DNA from: Candidatus Rokuibacteriota bacterium
Lineage (GTDB): Bacteria > Methylomirabilota > Methylomirabilia > Rokubacteriales > CSP1-6
Assembly (NCBI GenBank): GCA_003221615.1
Contig: QHSQ01000118.1
Location: forward strand, 1 to 34,816
Length of the DNA stretch: 34,816 bases
Reading direction: 5' to 3'
Part shown: positions 1 to 6,894 of the stretch, piece by piece
Layout: every line of letters begins with the position of its first letter
Numbering within the stretch: the first letter of the stretch is position 1
Program-made: the position numbers and the translations under genes
The notes under the pieces: generated by a model
The model's input: the letters and a program-made list of their open reading frames with translations, nothing else
The model's database searches: none
What the model was told of the DNA's origin: nothing

Positions 1-1
1 C

Positions 2-142
2 TACGCCCTGGCCGACCGACCCCGGCTCTCGCTGGACGACGCTTCCGTCTTGACCGTCCGAGACTGGGCCCGCATCGCCCGCCCCGACATCGACGCCCGC
101 GCGGTCCCCCTTGTTCAGGACCTCGCGGCCCAGCTGCTCTAG
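2..142 (+). CDS. C-terminal end of an unrecognised protein (partial)
   Basis: An open frame enters from the left edge and stops at TAG (140-142). About 46 residues are visible, ending in ...VPLVQDLAAQLL. They look like amphipathic helix and I recognise no family motif. The frame has the codon bias of its neighbours (G/C in third positions) and runs convergently toward the thiolase-like gene, with only 32 nt between the two stop codons. This supports a real gene end rather than a chance frame. The function cannot be assigned from this fragment. Confidence 0.55.
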   Translation, partial: YALADRPRLSLDDASVLTVRDWARIARPDIDARAVPLVQDLAAQLL

Positions 143-174
143 CTCGTCGAAGCGGCCGACATCCGGCGCCCTGT

Positions 175-1344
175 TCAGCGGCCCGTGTCGTTCGAGAGGA
201 CGAGGGTCCCGGCCGCTGAGAGCATCCCGCCCATCCCGTTCACGAGCGAGAGCTTCGCGTTCGGCACCTGCCGCGGGCCGCACTCGCCTCGTAGCTGGCG
301 CGTCGCCTCGATGATCGGGAAGATGCCGTACATACCGCTGTGGGTGTACGAGAGCCCGCCGCCGTTCGTGTTGATGGGCAGCTTGCCGCCGGGGGTCGAG
401 CGGCCCTCGGCGAAGAAGTGCACGCCCTCCCCACGCGTGGCGAGGCCAAGCGCCTCGAGCATGAGCGGCGGGCCGGAGGTGAAGGCGTCGTAGAGCATGA
501 TGTGATGGAAATCGGTCGGCTTCACGCCTGCCATCGCGAAGGCCTTCTCGCCGGACTTCTTCGTGGCCTCGCTGAACGTGAGGTTGCGCATCTGCGTGAG
601 CATGACGTGCTCGCTGCCCTCGCCGGCGCCCCGCACGTACACGGGCTTCTTCGCAAGGTCCTTGGCCCGATCGGCGCGCGTCAGGATGACCGCGCCGCCG
701 GCGTCGGTGACCAGGCAGATGTTCAGGATGTTGAACGGCCAGACCACGGGCCGGGAGTCGAGCACGTCCTTCACGGTCAGTGGCTCGCGATTGCGGGCCT
801 TCGGGTTCAGCGCGGCCCACTTCCGCGTCGAGACCGCCACCTGCGCCCACTGCTCGAGCGTGGTGCCGTACTCGTGCATGTGTCGGGTCGTGATCAGCCC
901 GAAGTAGGTCGGGGCGCCACCGAAGCCGTAGGGGAACTCGAACTGGCCCGGCAGGGCCGTGTCGCGCCGGGGCGAGACGCCCACACCCGAGCGCCCCGAC
1001 TCGCCGTGGCAGACAACGGCCACGTCACAGAGCCCATGGTGGAGCGCCAGCATCGCGTGCCCGACCATGATGATGAACGAGCAGCCTCCGACCGTGGTGC
1101 CATCGACGTAGCGTGGCACGACGCCGATCGCCTCACCGATGGTGGCGGGCGAGTGCTGGCCGGCGGTGAAGATCCCGTCGATGTCGGAGACTTTGAGGCC
1201 GGCATCGCGCGCGGCGTTGGTGATGGCCTCGACGTGCAGGGTGAGCTGGCTCTTGCCCGGCAAGGTGCCGATCTCGTCGCTCTCGTCCACGCCGACGATG
1301 CAGACCGAGTTGCTGAGCTCCCGCAGCCGCGCGAGGTCGCTCAT
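175..1344 (-). CDS. Thiolase-superfamily lipid-transfer protein / possible retro-aldolase (DUF35 partner)
   Basis: 389 residues, starting at the ATG that overlaps the DUF35 stop (ATGA, 1341-1344). A longer in-frame reading to 1725 is rejected because it overlaps DUF35. The protein has the thiolase fold of the SCP-x/Ltp class: a Cys in GGCSF (C88), YDAFTSGP (about 285-292), and a Gly-rich NTNGGGLSYTHSG segment (about 326-337) near the C terminus. Where biosynthetic and degradative thiolases carry a catalytic His (NEAF/HDAF-like) and a second Cys, this protein has Tyr285 and Tyr333. Tyr residues in these regions are a feature of Ltp2-type retro-aldolases, which work in complex with DUF35 proteins such as ChsH2 in steroid side-chain degradation. 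So either acyl-CoA acyltransfer or C-C bond cleavage of a beta-hydroxyacyl-CoA is possible. The family assignment is firm; the reaction is inference. Confidence 0.85.
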   Translation of the reverse strand: MSDLARLRELSNSVCIVGVDESDEIGTLPGKSQLTLHVEAITNAARDAGLKVSDIDGIFTAGQHSPATIGEAIGVVPRYVDGTTVGGCSFIIMVGHAMLALHHGLCDVAVVCHGESGRSGVGVSPRRDTALPGQFEFPYGFGGAPTYFGLITTRHMHEYGTTLEQWAQVAVSTRKWAALNPKARNREPLTVKDVLDSRPVVWPFNILNICLVTDAGGAVILTRADRAKDLAKKPVYVRGAGEGSEHVMLTQMRNLTFSEATKKSGEKAFAMAGVKPTDFHHIMLYDAFTSGPPLMLEALGLATRGEGVHFFAEGRSTPGGKLPINTNGGGLSYTHSGMYGIFPIIEATRQLRGECGPRQVPNAKLSLVNGMGGMLSAAGTLVLSNDTGR

Positions 1345-1766
1345 CGCGCACCTCCCGCCGGACGGAACATGGGCAGGCTGATCTCGTCCGTGAGCTTCTC
1401 GAAGCACACCTCGACCGGCATGTCGCAGCGGATCTGCTTCGGGTCCGGCGCGATCCCGACCAGGTTCGTCAAAAGGCGTGGCCCTTCCTCGAGCTCGACC
1501 ATCGCGAGCACGACCGGCGTCTTCACCTTGAACGCCTTGTTCAAGATCTGGTGGGCGATCTCGAACGAGAAGAGCCGGCCGCGGCCGCTTGCCTGCACCC
1601 AGCCGATGTCGCGCGAGGCGCAGAACGGACACGCGACGCGCGGGTACAGGAACGGCTTTCCGCACGCGCGGCACCTGGGGATCATGAGCTTGCCGTCCCG
1701 CGCGCCTTCCCAGTAAGGACGGCACTCGGGCGTGATCGGAGTCGGGAGCGGGCGTTCGAGGTCCAT
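1341..1766 (-). CDS. DUF35 OB-fold / zinc-ribbon acyl-CoA-associated protein
   Basis: 141 residues. The N-terminal rubredoxin-like zinc ribbon has two CxxC knuckles (C32/C35 and C46/C49, in PRCRACG and ACPFC). An OB-fold follows at about residues 55-130 (SGRGRLFSFEIAH, VVLAMVELEEGPRLLTNLVG). DUF35 proteins are non-catalytic partners of thiolase-like enzymes, and some bind acyl-CoA or help form the active complex. The gene comes first in a two-gene operon and shares ATGA with the thiolase-like gene, so the two products are probably made in equal amounts. A TAGAAT hexamer lies 8 nt before the ATG and no Shine-Dalgarno sequence is visible, so the mRNA may be leaderless. Confidence 0.9.
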   Translation of the reverse strand: MDLERPLPTPITPECRPYWEGARDGKLMIPRCRACGKPFLYPRVACPFCASRDIGWVQASGRGRLFSFEIAHQILNKAFKVKTPVVLAMVELEEGPRLLTNLVGIAPDPKQIRCDMPVEVCFEKLTDEISLPMFRPAGGAR

Positions 1767-1774
1767 GGGCGAGG

Positions 1775-1780
1775 ATTCTA
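1775..1780 (-). promoter_or_regulatory. -10 hexamer TAGAAT, probable leaderless start for the DUF35 gene
   Basis: Reading the minus strand, TAGAAT (5 of 6 matches to TATAAT) ends 8 nt before the ATG at 1766. A transcript from it would begin at or next to the start codon. No purine-rich ribosome binding site lies between them. I see no convincing -35 hexamer. Confidence 0.45.
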
Positions 1781-1810
1781 ACGCAAGCTGGGGTAAAGTA
1801 CGGCCCCGTG

Positions 1811-1855
1811 GTGCGCGCCGCAGGCCGTCGGGGCTTACCAGCCGGCCGAGGCGCA
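1811..1855 (+). repeat. Dispersed upstream element, copy 1 (before the M24 peptidase gene)
   Basis: Reading toward the downstream gene, the copy begins with the core GTGCGCGCCGCAGGCCGTCG (1811-1830) and ends with a GGCCGAGGC block. The same 20-nt core occurs identically in the hyuA-hyuB gap (34457-34476, minus strand), and with two changes before the CoA-transferase gene (15541-15560, minus strand). In all three the element points the same way relative to the gene it precedes. Here the ATG follows the GGCCGAGGC block by 23 nt, with the Shine-Dalgarno sequence between. A TAAAGT hexamer at 1794-1799 could place transcription start just ahead of the element, making it the 5' end of the mRNA. In frame it reads VRAAGRRG. 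Confidence 0.7.
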
Positions 1856-1875
1856 GCTAAAGGAGGAGGTCACCC

Positions 1876-3183
1876 ATGGCCCGGAAGCAGGACGCACCGA
1901 AGCCCCGGCCCGTGACCGCCGCCGATGTCGATCCACGCCATCGATGGGACCGGCCCCTCCAGGCGCCCGGACACACGCAGGTGGACTTCGAGGAGCGCGT
2001 GGACTTCCGGCGCCTTCACGCCTATCGACTGGGCCGCGCGCGTCAGGCGCTGGCGAAGTCGGGCCTCGGCGCGATCCTCGTGTTCGATCAGTACAACATC
2101 CGCTATCTCTCGGGCACGGTCATCGGCGAGTGGGCGCGCGACAAGCTCACGCGCTGGTGCCTGTTGACCGGCACCGGCGAGCCGTGGGTGTGGGATTTCG
2201 GCTCCGCGGCGCGCCACCATCGGCTCTACACGCCGCAGATCCCGCCGCGCCAGTCGCTCGCGGGCATGGTCGGCATGCGCGGCGCGGTCTCGCCGAAAGC
2301 CGGGCTCTTCCAGAAAGCGGCGGTCGAGATCCGCGACATCCTGCGCGCCGAGGGCGTCGCCGGAATGCCGCTCGGCATCGACCTCGTCGAGCCGCCATTC
2401 CTCTTCGCGCTCCAGGAGCTCGGCGTCGAGGTGCGCGACGGTCAGCAGGTGCTGCTCGAGGCGCGCATGCTGAAGAGCCAGGACGAGCTGACCTTGCTCA
2501 ACATGGCGGCGGCGATGGTCGACGGGGTCTACCAGGACATCTTCGAGGCGCTCAAGCCCGGCGCGCGCGAGAACGAGATCGTCGGGCTGGCGACGAAGCG
2601 CCTGTACGAGATGGGCTCGGACTGCGTCGAGGCGATCAACGCGATCTCGGGCGAGCGCTGCAGCCCACACCCGCACAACTTCACCGATCGCATCATTCGC
2701 CCGGGCGATCAGGCGTTCTTCGACATCATCATGTCGTTCGTCGGCTACCGGACCTGCTACTACCGCACCTTCAGCGTGGGGCGGGCCACGAAGCCACAGA
2801 CCGCCGCCTACAAGAAGGCGCGCGAGTGGATGGACGAGGCGATCGCGCTCATCAAGCCCGGGGTCGCCACCGACAAGATCGCGCGCGCGTTCCCCAAGGC
2901 GCAGGAGATCGGCTTCGACAGCGAGATGGCCGCGTTCGGGCTCAATTTCTGTCACGGCATCGGTCTGGGGCTCCACGAACGGCCGATCATCAGCCGCCTG
3001 AACTCCTTCGACGATCCGATGGAGCTGCAGGCAGGCATGATGTTCGCCGTCGAGACCTATTGCCCCGCGACCGACGGCGTGTCTGCGGCTCGCATCGAGG
3101 AAGAAGTCATCGTGACGCCGAGCGGCGCCCAGATCATCACGCTCTTCCCGGGCGACGAGCTGCCGATCGCCAACCGGTACTAG
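1876..3183 (+). CDS. M24-family metallopeptidase (Xaa-Pro aminopeptidase/DddP-like) with a substituted metal ligand
   Basis: 435 residues, starting 6 nt after a strong AGGAGGAGGT ribosome binding site. The N-terminal half (about 40-190) resembles the creatinase N domain, and the C-terminal pita-bread domain spans about 200-425. The M24 ligand pattern is recognisable: D283 (FFDIIM), H360 (FCHGIG), E393 (FAVETY) and E408 (RIEEEV). The second Asp, expected four residues after the Gly of the GY motif, is Cys294 (GYRTCYYRTF). This departs from the usual two-metal D-D-H-E-E set. The product could be a peptidase, a one-metal hydrolase, or a lyase like DddP, which shares the fold. No signal peptide is visible, so it is cytoplasmic. 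The alpha/beta hydrolase gene follows 31 nt downstream and is probably co-transcribed. The family is sure; the substrate is unknown. Confidence 0.9.
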   Translation: MARKQDAPKPRPVTAADVDPRHRWDRPLQAPGHTQVDFEERVDFRRLHAYRLGRARQALAKSGLGAILVFDQYNIRYLSGTVIGEWARDKLTRWCLLTGTGEPWVWDFGSAARHHRLYTPQIPPRQSLAGMVGMRGAVSPKAGLFQKAAVEIRDILRAEGVAGMPLGIDLVEPPFLFALQELGVEVRDGQQVLLEARMLKSQDELTLLNMAAAMVDGVYQDIFEALKPGARENEIVGLATKRLYEMGSDCVEAINAISGERCSPHPHNFTDRIIRPGDQAFFDIIMSFVGYRTCYYRTFSVGRATKPQTAAYKKAREWMDEAIALIKPGVATDKIARAFPKAQEIGFDSEMAAFGLNFCHGIGLGLHERPIISRLNSFDDPMELQAGMMFAVETYCPATDGVSAARIEEEVIVTPSGAQIITLFPGDELPIANRY

Positions 3184-3214
3184 CGAACAGCCCCGGAGAA
3201 CCGAGGTCCACCCA

Positions 3215-3985
3215 ATGGCGCAGGCGACCCTGAACGGCATCGAGATCGACTACGCGGTGAGCGGACGCGGGCGCCCGGTGATCCTGAGCCACGGCTACGG
3301 CGCTACCGGCCGCATGTGGGACGGCCAGCGCCGAACGCTCGGCGACCGCTATCGGCTGATCACCTGGGACATGCGCGGCCACGGTCAGACCGAGAGCCCG
3401 AACGATGGGGCGCGCTACTCGACCGCGCTGACGGTGGCCGACATGCGCGCGCTCCTCGCCTCGCTCGGCGTGAGTCGCGCGGTGGTCGGCGGGCTTTCGC
3501 TCGGGGGCTACATGTCGCTCGCGTTCTATCTGGCGCACCCCGAGATGGTCGACGCGCTGATCATCTGCGACTCGGGGCCGGGCTACCGGAACGCCGAGGC
3601 GCGCAACGCGTGGAGCCAGCGCGCCAACGAGCGCGCCGCGACCCTGGAGGCGCGCGGGCTCGAGGCGCTCGGCGGCCGCAGTCGCGAGGTGCGCGACGCG
3701 CTCGGCCACCACAAGAGCGCTCAGGGGCTCGCGCATGCCGCGCGGGGCATGCTGGCCCAGCAAGATTCGTGGGTGATCGATGGGCTGGCCTCGATCCGGG
3801 TGCCGACGCTCGTCATCGTCGGCGACCAGGACACGCCCTTCCTGGCGCCGTGCGAGTACATGGCGAAGAAGATCCCGGGCGCTCGGCTCGAGGTCATCGC
3901 CGGAGCCGGCCACGCCTCCAACCTGGATCAGCCCGAGGCCTTCGACCGCGTGCTGCTGAGCTTCCTCGACTCGCTGCCGGCCTGA
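3215..3985 (+). CDS. Alpha/beta hydrolase
   Basis: 256 residues with a complete catalytic triad. The nucleophile is Ser95 in GGLSLGG, the acid is Asp206 in VGDQD, and the base is His233 in GAGH. The oxyanion-hole region is SHGYG (about 25-29), and WDMRGHGQT is the typical strand-4 signature. Length and motif spacing match 3-oxoadipate enol-lactonase, haloperoxidase-like and carboxylesterase members of the fold, which cannot be separated by reading alone. The gene lies 31 nt downstream of the M24 gene with a GAGGT ribosome binding site, so the pair is probably an operon acting on one ester or amide substrate. The stop codon sits inside a hairpin shared with the convergent acyl-CoA dehydrogenase gene. 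Confidence 0.9.
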   Translation: MAQATLNGIEIDYAVSGRGRPVILSHGYGATGRMWDGQRRTLGDRYRLITWDMRGHGQTESPNDGARYSTALTVADMRALLASLGVSRAVVGGLSLGGYMSLAFYLAHPEMVDALIICDSGPGYRNAEARNAWSQRANERAATLEARGLEALGGRSREVRDALGHHKSAQGLAHAARGMLAQQDSWVIDGLASIRVPTLVIVGDQDTPFLAPCEYMAKKIPGARLEVIAGAGHASNLDQPEAFDRVLLSFLDSLPA

Positions 3986-3999
3986 GCCCGGCGGCTCAG
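3982..3999. terminator. Bidirectional hairpin containing both convergent stop codons
   Basis: A perfect 7-bp inverted repeat, CTGAGCC-cggc-GGCTCAG. The plus-strand TGA (3983-3985) lies in the left arm, and the minus-strand TGA (3996-3998) lies in the right arm. There is no U-tract on either side, so intrinsic termination is uncertain. The symmetry suits a structure protecting the 3' ends of both convergent mRNAs. Confidence 0.45.
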
Positions 4000-5186
4000 C
4001 CGCGCGGCAGCCCGAGCACGCGCTCGCCGATGATGTTGCGCTGGATCTCGCTGGTCCCGGCCGAGATCGTGTATTGCCGCGCGGCGAGCACGCGGTTGAA
4101 CCAGCGCGGCGCGTCCGGGACGGTCGGCGAAGTCTGGTTCACCAGGACGTGCAGGCCCAGGAGCTCGCCGGCGGCGTCGGCGATGCGCACGCCGAGCTCC
4201 GAGCCGCTGAGCTTCAGCACGGATCCCTCGGGCCCCGGCGGCTCGCCGCGCAGCTGGCGGGTCAGGCTCCGGAGCCGCGTGTACTTCAGCGCCTCGGACT
4301 CGATGGCGAGCTGAGCCAACCGTTGACGGATCGTCGGATGATCCCACGCCGGCCGCCCGTCGATCGGCACCCGGCGCGCCAGAGCGATCAACCGGGCGAT
4401 CTGCGCGGTATGGCTCCGGCCCCCGGCCGAGTGACGCTCGTACATGAGGGTGGTCGTGGAGACCTTCCATCCTTGATTGACCGGCCCCAGCAGGTTCGCC
4501 TTCGGCACGACGACGTCGGTGAAGAAGACCTCGTTGAAGTGATGGTGCCCGGTCATCAAGACCAGGGGACGGACCGTGATTCCCGGCGTGGCCATCGGAA
4601 CGAGAAGGCAGCTGATCCCCTGGTGCTTGGGCACGTCGGGGTTCGTGCGGACGAGCAGGATGATCCAGTGCGCGAAGTGCGCGCCCGAGGTCCACACCTT
4701 CTGGCCGTTGACGACGAAGTGGTCGCCCTGGTCGACCGCGCGCGTGCGGAGGCTCGCCAGATCGGAGCCGGCGCCCGGCTCGGAAAAGCCCTGGCACCAG
4801 ATCTCGTCGGCGTTGAGGATCGCGGGCAGGTGCCGCCGCTTCTGCTCCTCGGTGCCCCAGTGAATGATGGTGGGGCCCACGAGGCTCAGACCCATGTTGC
4901 CCGGCAGCACCGGCGCGCGGGCGGCCGTGTATTCCTCGTCCCAGATGACCCGCTCGATCAACCCGGCGTCGCGGCCCCCGTATTCCTTGGGCCACGTGAT
5001 GCCGACCCACGCGGCCGCGTGCATCGTCTTTTGCCAGACACGGCGGCGCTCGAAGGTCTCGCGATCGGACGCGACGCGATCGTCGGACGCATCGTCGAGG
5101 CACAGCTCGGGCGGGAGATTCGTAGCGAGCCAGTCGCGGAATTCTTTCCGGAAGCTCTCGTGCTCGGCGGCGAATTCGAAATCCAT
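3996..5186 (-). CDS. Acyl-CoA dehydrogenase
   Basis: 396 residues. Both family signatures are present: the FAD/substrate motif WCQGFSEPGAGSDLASL (about 130-146), and the C-terminal TISAGTSEIQRNIIGERVLG (about 373-392). The position before GTS, which holds the catalytic Glu in short- and medium-chain enzymes, is Ala376. Glu250 in LMYERHSAGG fits the alternative catalytic-base position used by long-chain and isovaleryl-CoA dehydrogenases. The expected reaction is FAD-dependent alpha,beta-dehydrogenation of an acyl-CoA, passing electrons to ETF. The sequence resembles the FadE17/FadE-like group that acts on bulky or branched acyl-CoAs; this is inference. It is a single-gene unit, divergent from the methyltransferase gene. 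Confidence 0.93.
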   Translation of the reverse strand: MDFEFAAEHESFRKEFRDWLATNLPPELCLDDASDDRVASDRETFERRRVWQKTMHAAAWVGITWPKEYGGRDAGLIERVIWDEEYTAARAPVLPGNMGLSLVGPTIIHWGTEEQKRRHLPAILNADEIWCQGFSEPGAGSDLASLRTRAVDQGDHFVVNGQKVWTSGAHFAHWIILLVRTNPDVPKHQGISCLLVPMATPGITVRPLVLMTGHHHFNEVFFTDVVVPKANLLGPVNQGWKVSTTTLMYERHSAGGRSHTAQIARLIALARRVPIDGRPAWDHPTIRQRLAQLAIESEALKYTRLRSLTRQLRGEPPGPEGSVLKLSGSELGVRIADAAGELLGLHVLVNQTSPTVPDAPRWFNRVLAARQYTISAGTSEIQRNIIGERVLGLPRG

Positions 5187-5201
5187 GACGGGCGCCAGTC
5201 G

Positions 5202-5231
5202 AGGCTAGTCGGCGGGGGCGGTCGGTGTCAA
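5202..5231 (-). promoter_or_regulatory. Candidate sigma70-type promoter for the acyl-CoA dehydrogenase gene
   Basis: On the minus strand, a perfect TTGACA (5231-5226) is followed after 18 nt by TAGCCT (5207-5202), 15 nt before the ATG. The -35 is convincing. The -10 matches only 3 of 6 positions. Confidence 0.35.
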
Positions 5232-5258
5232 GCGGGCGATCGATCGAAGGACCCGGAG

Positions 5259-5264
5259 TATCAT
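5259..5264 (+). promoter_or_regulatory. -10 hexamer TATCAT close to the methyltransferase start
   Basis: TATCAT (5 of 6 matches to TATAAT) ends 8 nt before the ATG at 5273. No good ribosome binding site lies between, so a leaderless or nearly leaderless mRNA is likely. No clear -35 is visible. Confidence 0.4.
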
Positions 5265-5272
5265 CCAGGCCC

Positions 5273-5899
5273 ATGGCGCACGAGCACCATCGCCACGGAC
5301 GTCACGGAAATCCCGCTGATCTCGCCCTCATGGTCAAGCGCCAGCTCGATCCGGCGCGCGCCGCGTGGCAGAAGCCGGACCGGGTCGTCGAGGCGCTCGG
5401 GCTGCGGCGCGGGCAGGTGGTCGCCGAGATCGGATCGGGTCCGGGCTATTTCACCTTACGGCTCGCGCGCGCCGTGGGTCCGTCCGGGCGCGTCTACGCG
5501 GTCGATCCGGAGCCGGCGATGCTCGACGCGCTCCGCGCGCGGCTGCGCCGCGACGGCGTCCGCAACGTCACGCCGATCCTCGGCCTCCCCGACGACCCGC
5601 TGCTTCCGTCGGGCGCCTGTCGCCTCGCGCTGATCGTGAACGCGTATCACCACTTCGCAGACGGGCCCGCGCTCCTGCGTCGCCTCGCTCGCTCGCTCCA
5701 TCCGCGCGGACGCGTCGTGAACATCGACTGGGACGCACGCGAGACGCCGGTGGGCCCGCCGCTCGAGCGACGCGTCGCGCCCGAAACGTTCCTGCGGGCG
5801 GCCCGAAGCGCCGGTCTGACGCTGCTTGGCGCCCGAGACTTGCTACCACACCAATATTTTCTCGTGCTCCGACGCGTTCGCGACGCGCGCGCGACGTGA
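5273..5899 (+). CDS. Class I SAM-dependent methyltransferase with a His-rich N terminus
   Basis: 208 residues from the ATG at 5273. An upstream in-frame GTG at 5225 is rejected, because a -10-like hexamer lies between it and this ATG. SAM-binding motif I is VVAEIGSGPGYFT, followed by the acidic end of strand 2 (VYAVDPEPAML) and a motif-IV-like LIVNAYHHF. The protein begins MAHEHHRHGRHG, with five His in twelve residues, which could bind metal. The fold matches Methyltransf_11/25-type enzymes, some of which act on arsenite or small molecules, but the Cys residues expected of an arsenite methyltransferase are missing. The substrate is unknown. Confidence 0.88.
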   Translation: MAHEHHRHGRHGNPADLALMVKRQLDPARAAWQKPDRVVEALGLRRGQVVAEIGSGPGYFTLRLARAVGPSGRVYAVDPEPAMLDALRARLRRDGVRNVTPILGLPDDPLLPSGACRLALIVNAYHHFADGPALLRRLARSLHPRGRVVNIDWDARETPVGPPLERRVAPETFLRAARSAGLTLLGARDLLPHQYFLVLRRVRDARAT

Positions 5900-5914
5900 A
5901 AATCGAATTCGCTC

Positions 5915-5943
5915 TTGAATGTTCACGACGCTGAGTGTAGAGT
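5915..5943 (+). promoter_or_regulatory. Candidate sigma70-type promoter for the 5995 gene
   Basis: TTGAAT (5915-5920), a 17-nt spacer, then TAGAGT (5938-5943). Each hexamer matches the consensus at 4 of 6 positions with optimal spacing, in a locally AT-richer stretch. Transcription would start near 5950, about 45 nt before the first ATG. Confidence 0.45.
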
Positions 5944-5994
5944 CCGCTTCAATCACGAGGCTCGACGAAGTGAGGAGAACGTAGCGATACCGAA

Positions 5995-6726
5995 ATGCAT
6001 CTCTTGCTCCTCCGTTCGCTGTTCCGCGAGATGATCTCAGACCTCGTCGGATCCGCGCCCACGGCGGAGGAACCGAACCGAGGCGGCATGACGCGTTATC
6101 TCATCGTTGTCGCGCGGACGGAGCCGGCGGTCTATGAGCACCTCCGCAATCGTCACCTCGGTGACCCGAAGGTCCGAGTGATGCTCGACCGGCGCGGCGC
6201 CGTCGAGTATGAATCGTCCGAGAACCCTCCGCCGGTCGACCGCCGCCGCCGTCGGTCGTCGCTGATGACCGGCGCATCGCATGAGCTCGTCGCCATTGCA
6301 TCCGAGGTGCCCGCTGAGTCCCCCACGCCTAACCCGCAACCCCGCGCTCACTACGAGGAGGCGCCACGCCAGATGAGTCAGATCGAGACCGTCGACGACA
6401 CGCAGCGGACTACCCGGTGGCTGGCTGAAAGCCAGTACCAGCTCAGCCATGTGATTCCGTCGCTGGTCGAGGAGCGCGACCGCCTGCGTCGTGCGCTCGA
6501 ATCTCGGGAACAGGAGTGCGAGCGGCTCGGCGGGGAGCTCGGCGAGCTTCGCCGGATCCATGGTGCCCTCCAGGGCGAGCTCGATGCATTGAGAGGCGAG
6601 CGCACGGCGGTGGCCGAGGCCTTCGGCGGCGTCGTGGACATGCTCGGGCAGATGCATCGGCCCCTGGCGGATATCGCGCGGCGCTTGCAAACGACGCCGC
6701 CTGTTCCCGTCTCGCAGCAGGACTAG
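5995..6726 (+). CDS. Unknown protein: conserved short N-domain plus C-terminal coiled coil
   Basis: 243 residues from the first ATG; a later start at 6088 (Met32) is equally possible. The part that looks conserved begins there: MTRYLIVVARTEP, then YEHLRNRHLGDPKVRVMLDRR. This resembles short hypothetical proteins in GC-rich soil bacteria with an (I)VVAR...DRR core and a following Arg/Asp-rich stretch, here VDRRRRRSS at about residues 79-87. This likeness is from memory. A low-complexity Pro-rich linker leads to a coiled coil at about residues 145-205 (EERDRLRRALESREQECERLGGELGELRR). There is no signal peptide or membrane segment. An AGGAGA sequence lies about 19 nt before the first ATG. A strong hairpin follows the stop. 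The function is unknown; the coiled coil suggests oligomerisation or a scaffold role. Confidence 0.65.
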   Translation: MHLLLLRSLFREMISDLVGSAPTAEEPNRGGMTRYLIVVARTEPAVYEHLRNRHLGDPKVRVMLDRRGAVEYESSENPPPVDRRRRRSSLMTGASHELVAIASEVPAESPTPNPQPRAHYEEAPRQMSQIETVDDTQRTTRWLAESQYQLSHVIPSLVEERDRLRRALESREQECERLGGELGELRRIHGALQGELDALRGERTAVAEAFGGVVDMLGQMHRPLADIARRLQTTPPVPVSQQD

Positions 6727-6733
6727 TGATCGC

Positions 6734-6771
6734 GCCGGTCCCGCCGCCCGGTCGCGGGGCGGCGGGCCGGC
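6734..6771. terminator. Long GC-rich terminator-like hairpin after the coiled-coil gene
   Basis: The inverted repeat starts 8 nt after the stop codon. The inner stem is CCCGCCGCCC/GGGCGGCGGG (10 bp, loop of 7). It is extended by GCCGG/CCGGC across one bulged T, giving 15 bp in all. There is no U-tract. Its position right after a gene end and before an unrelated gene fits a terminator or 3'-end stabiliser. Confidence 0.55.
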
Positions 6772-6882
6772 GTGACCGACAGGTTCGTCGGCATCCCTAG
6801 GGGCACGCCGCCGGTGTCTTCTTCGTCGATCGACTCGGCCGCCACGCCGGTCTCGCGCCTGGCCGGTCGGCGTCGCGTCCCG

Positions 6883-6888
6883 TATGAT
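6883..6888 (+). promoter_or_regulatory. -10 hexamer TATGAT, probable leaderless start of the NYN gene
   Basis: TATGAT (5 of 6 consensus matches) ends exactly 6 nt before the ATG at 6895. That spacing puts the first transcribed base at the start codon. It argues against the upstream in-frame GTG at 6772, which lies at the edge of the preceding hairpin. Confidence 0.5.
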
Positions 6889-6894
6889 GCGGGC

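Noticed and set aside
340..1716. 458-residue open frame on the plus strand opposite the thiolase/DUF35 pair
   Set aside because: It is antisense to two well-recognised genes, is rich in Arg/Gly/His with no motif, and is a common artefact of GC-rich codon bias.
1870..3240. 456-residue antisense open frame opposite the M24 gene
   Set aside because: Low-complexity Arg/Leu/Asp composition and no domain; the plus-strand gene has metal-ligand motifs and a strong ribosome binding site.
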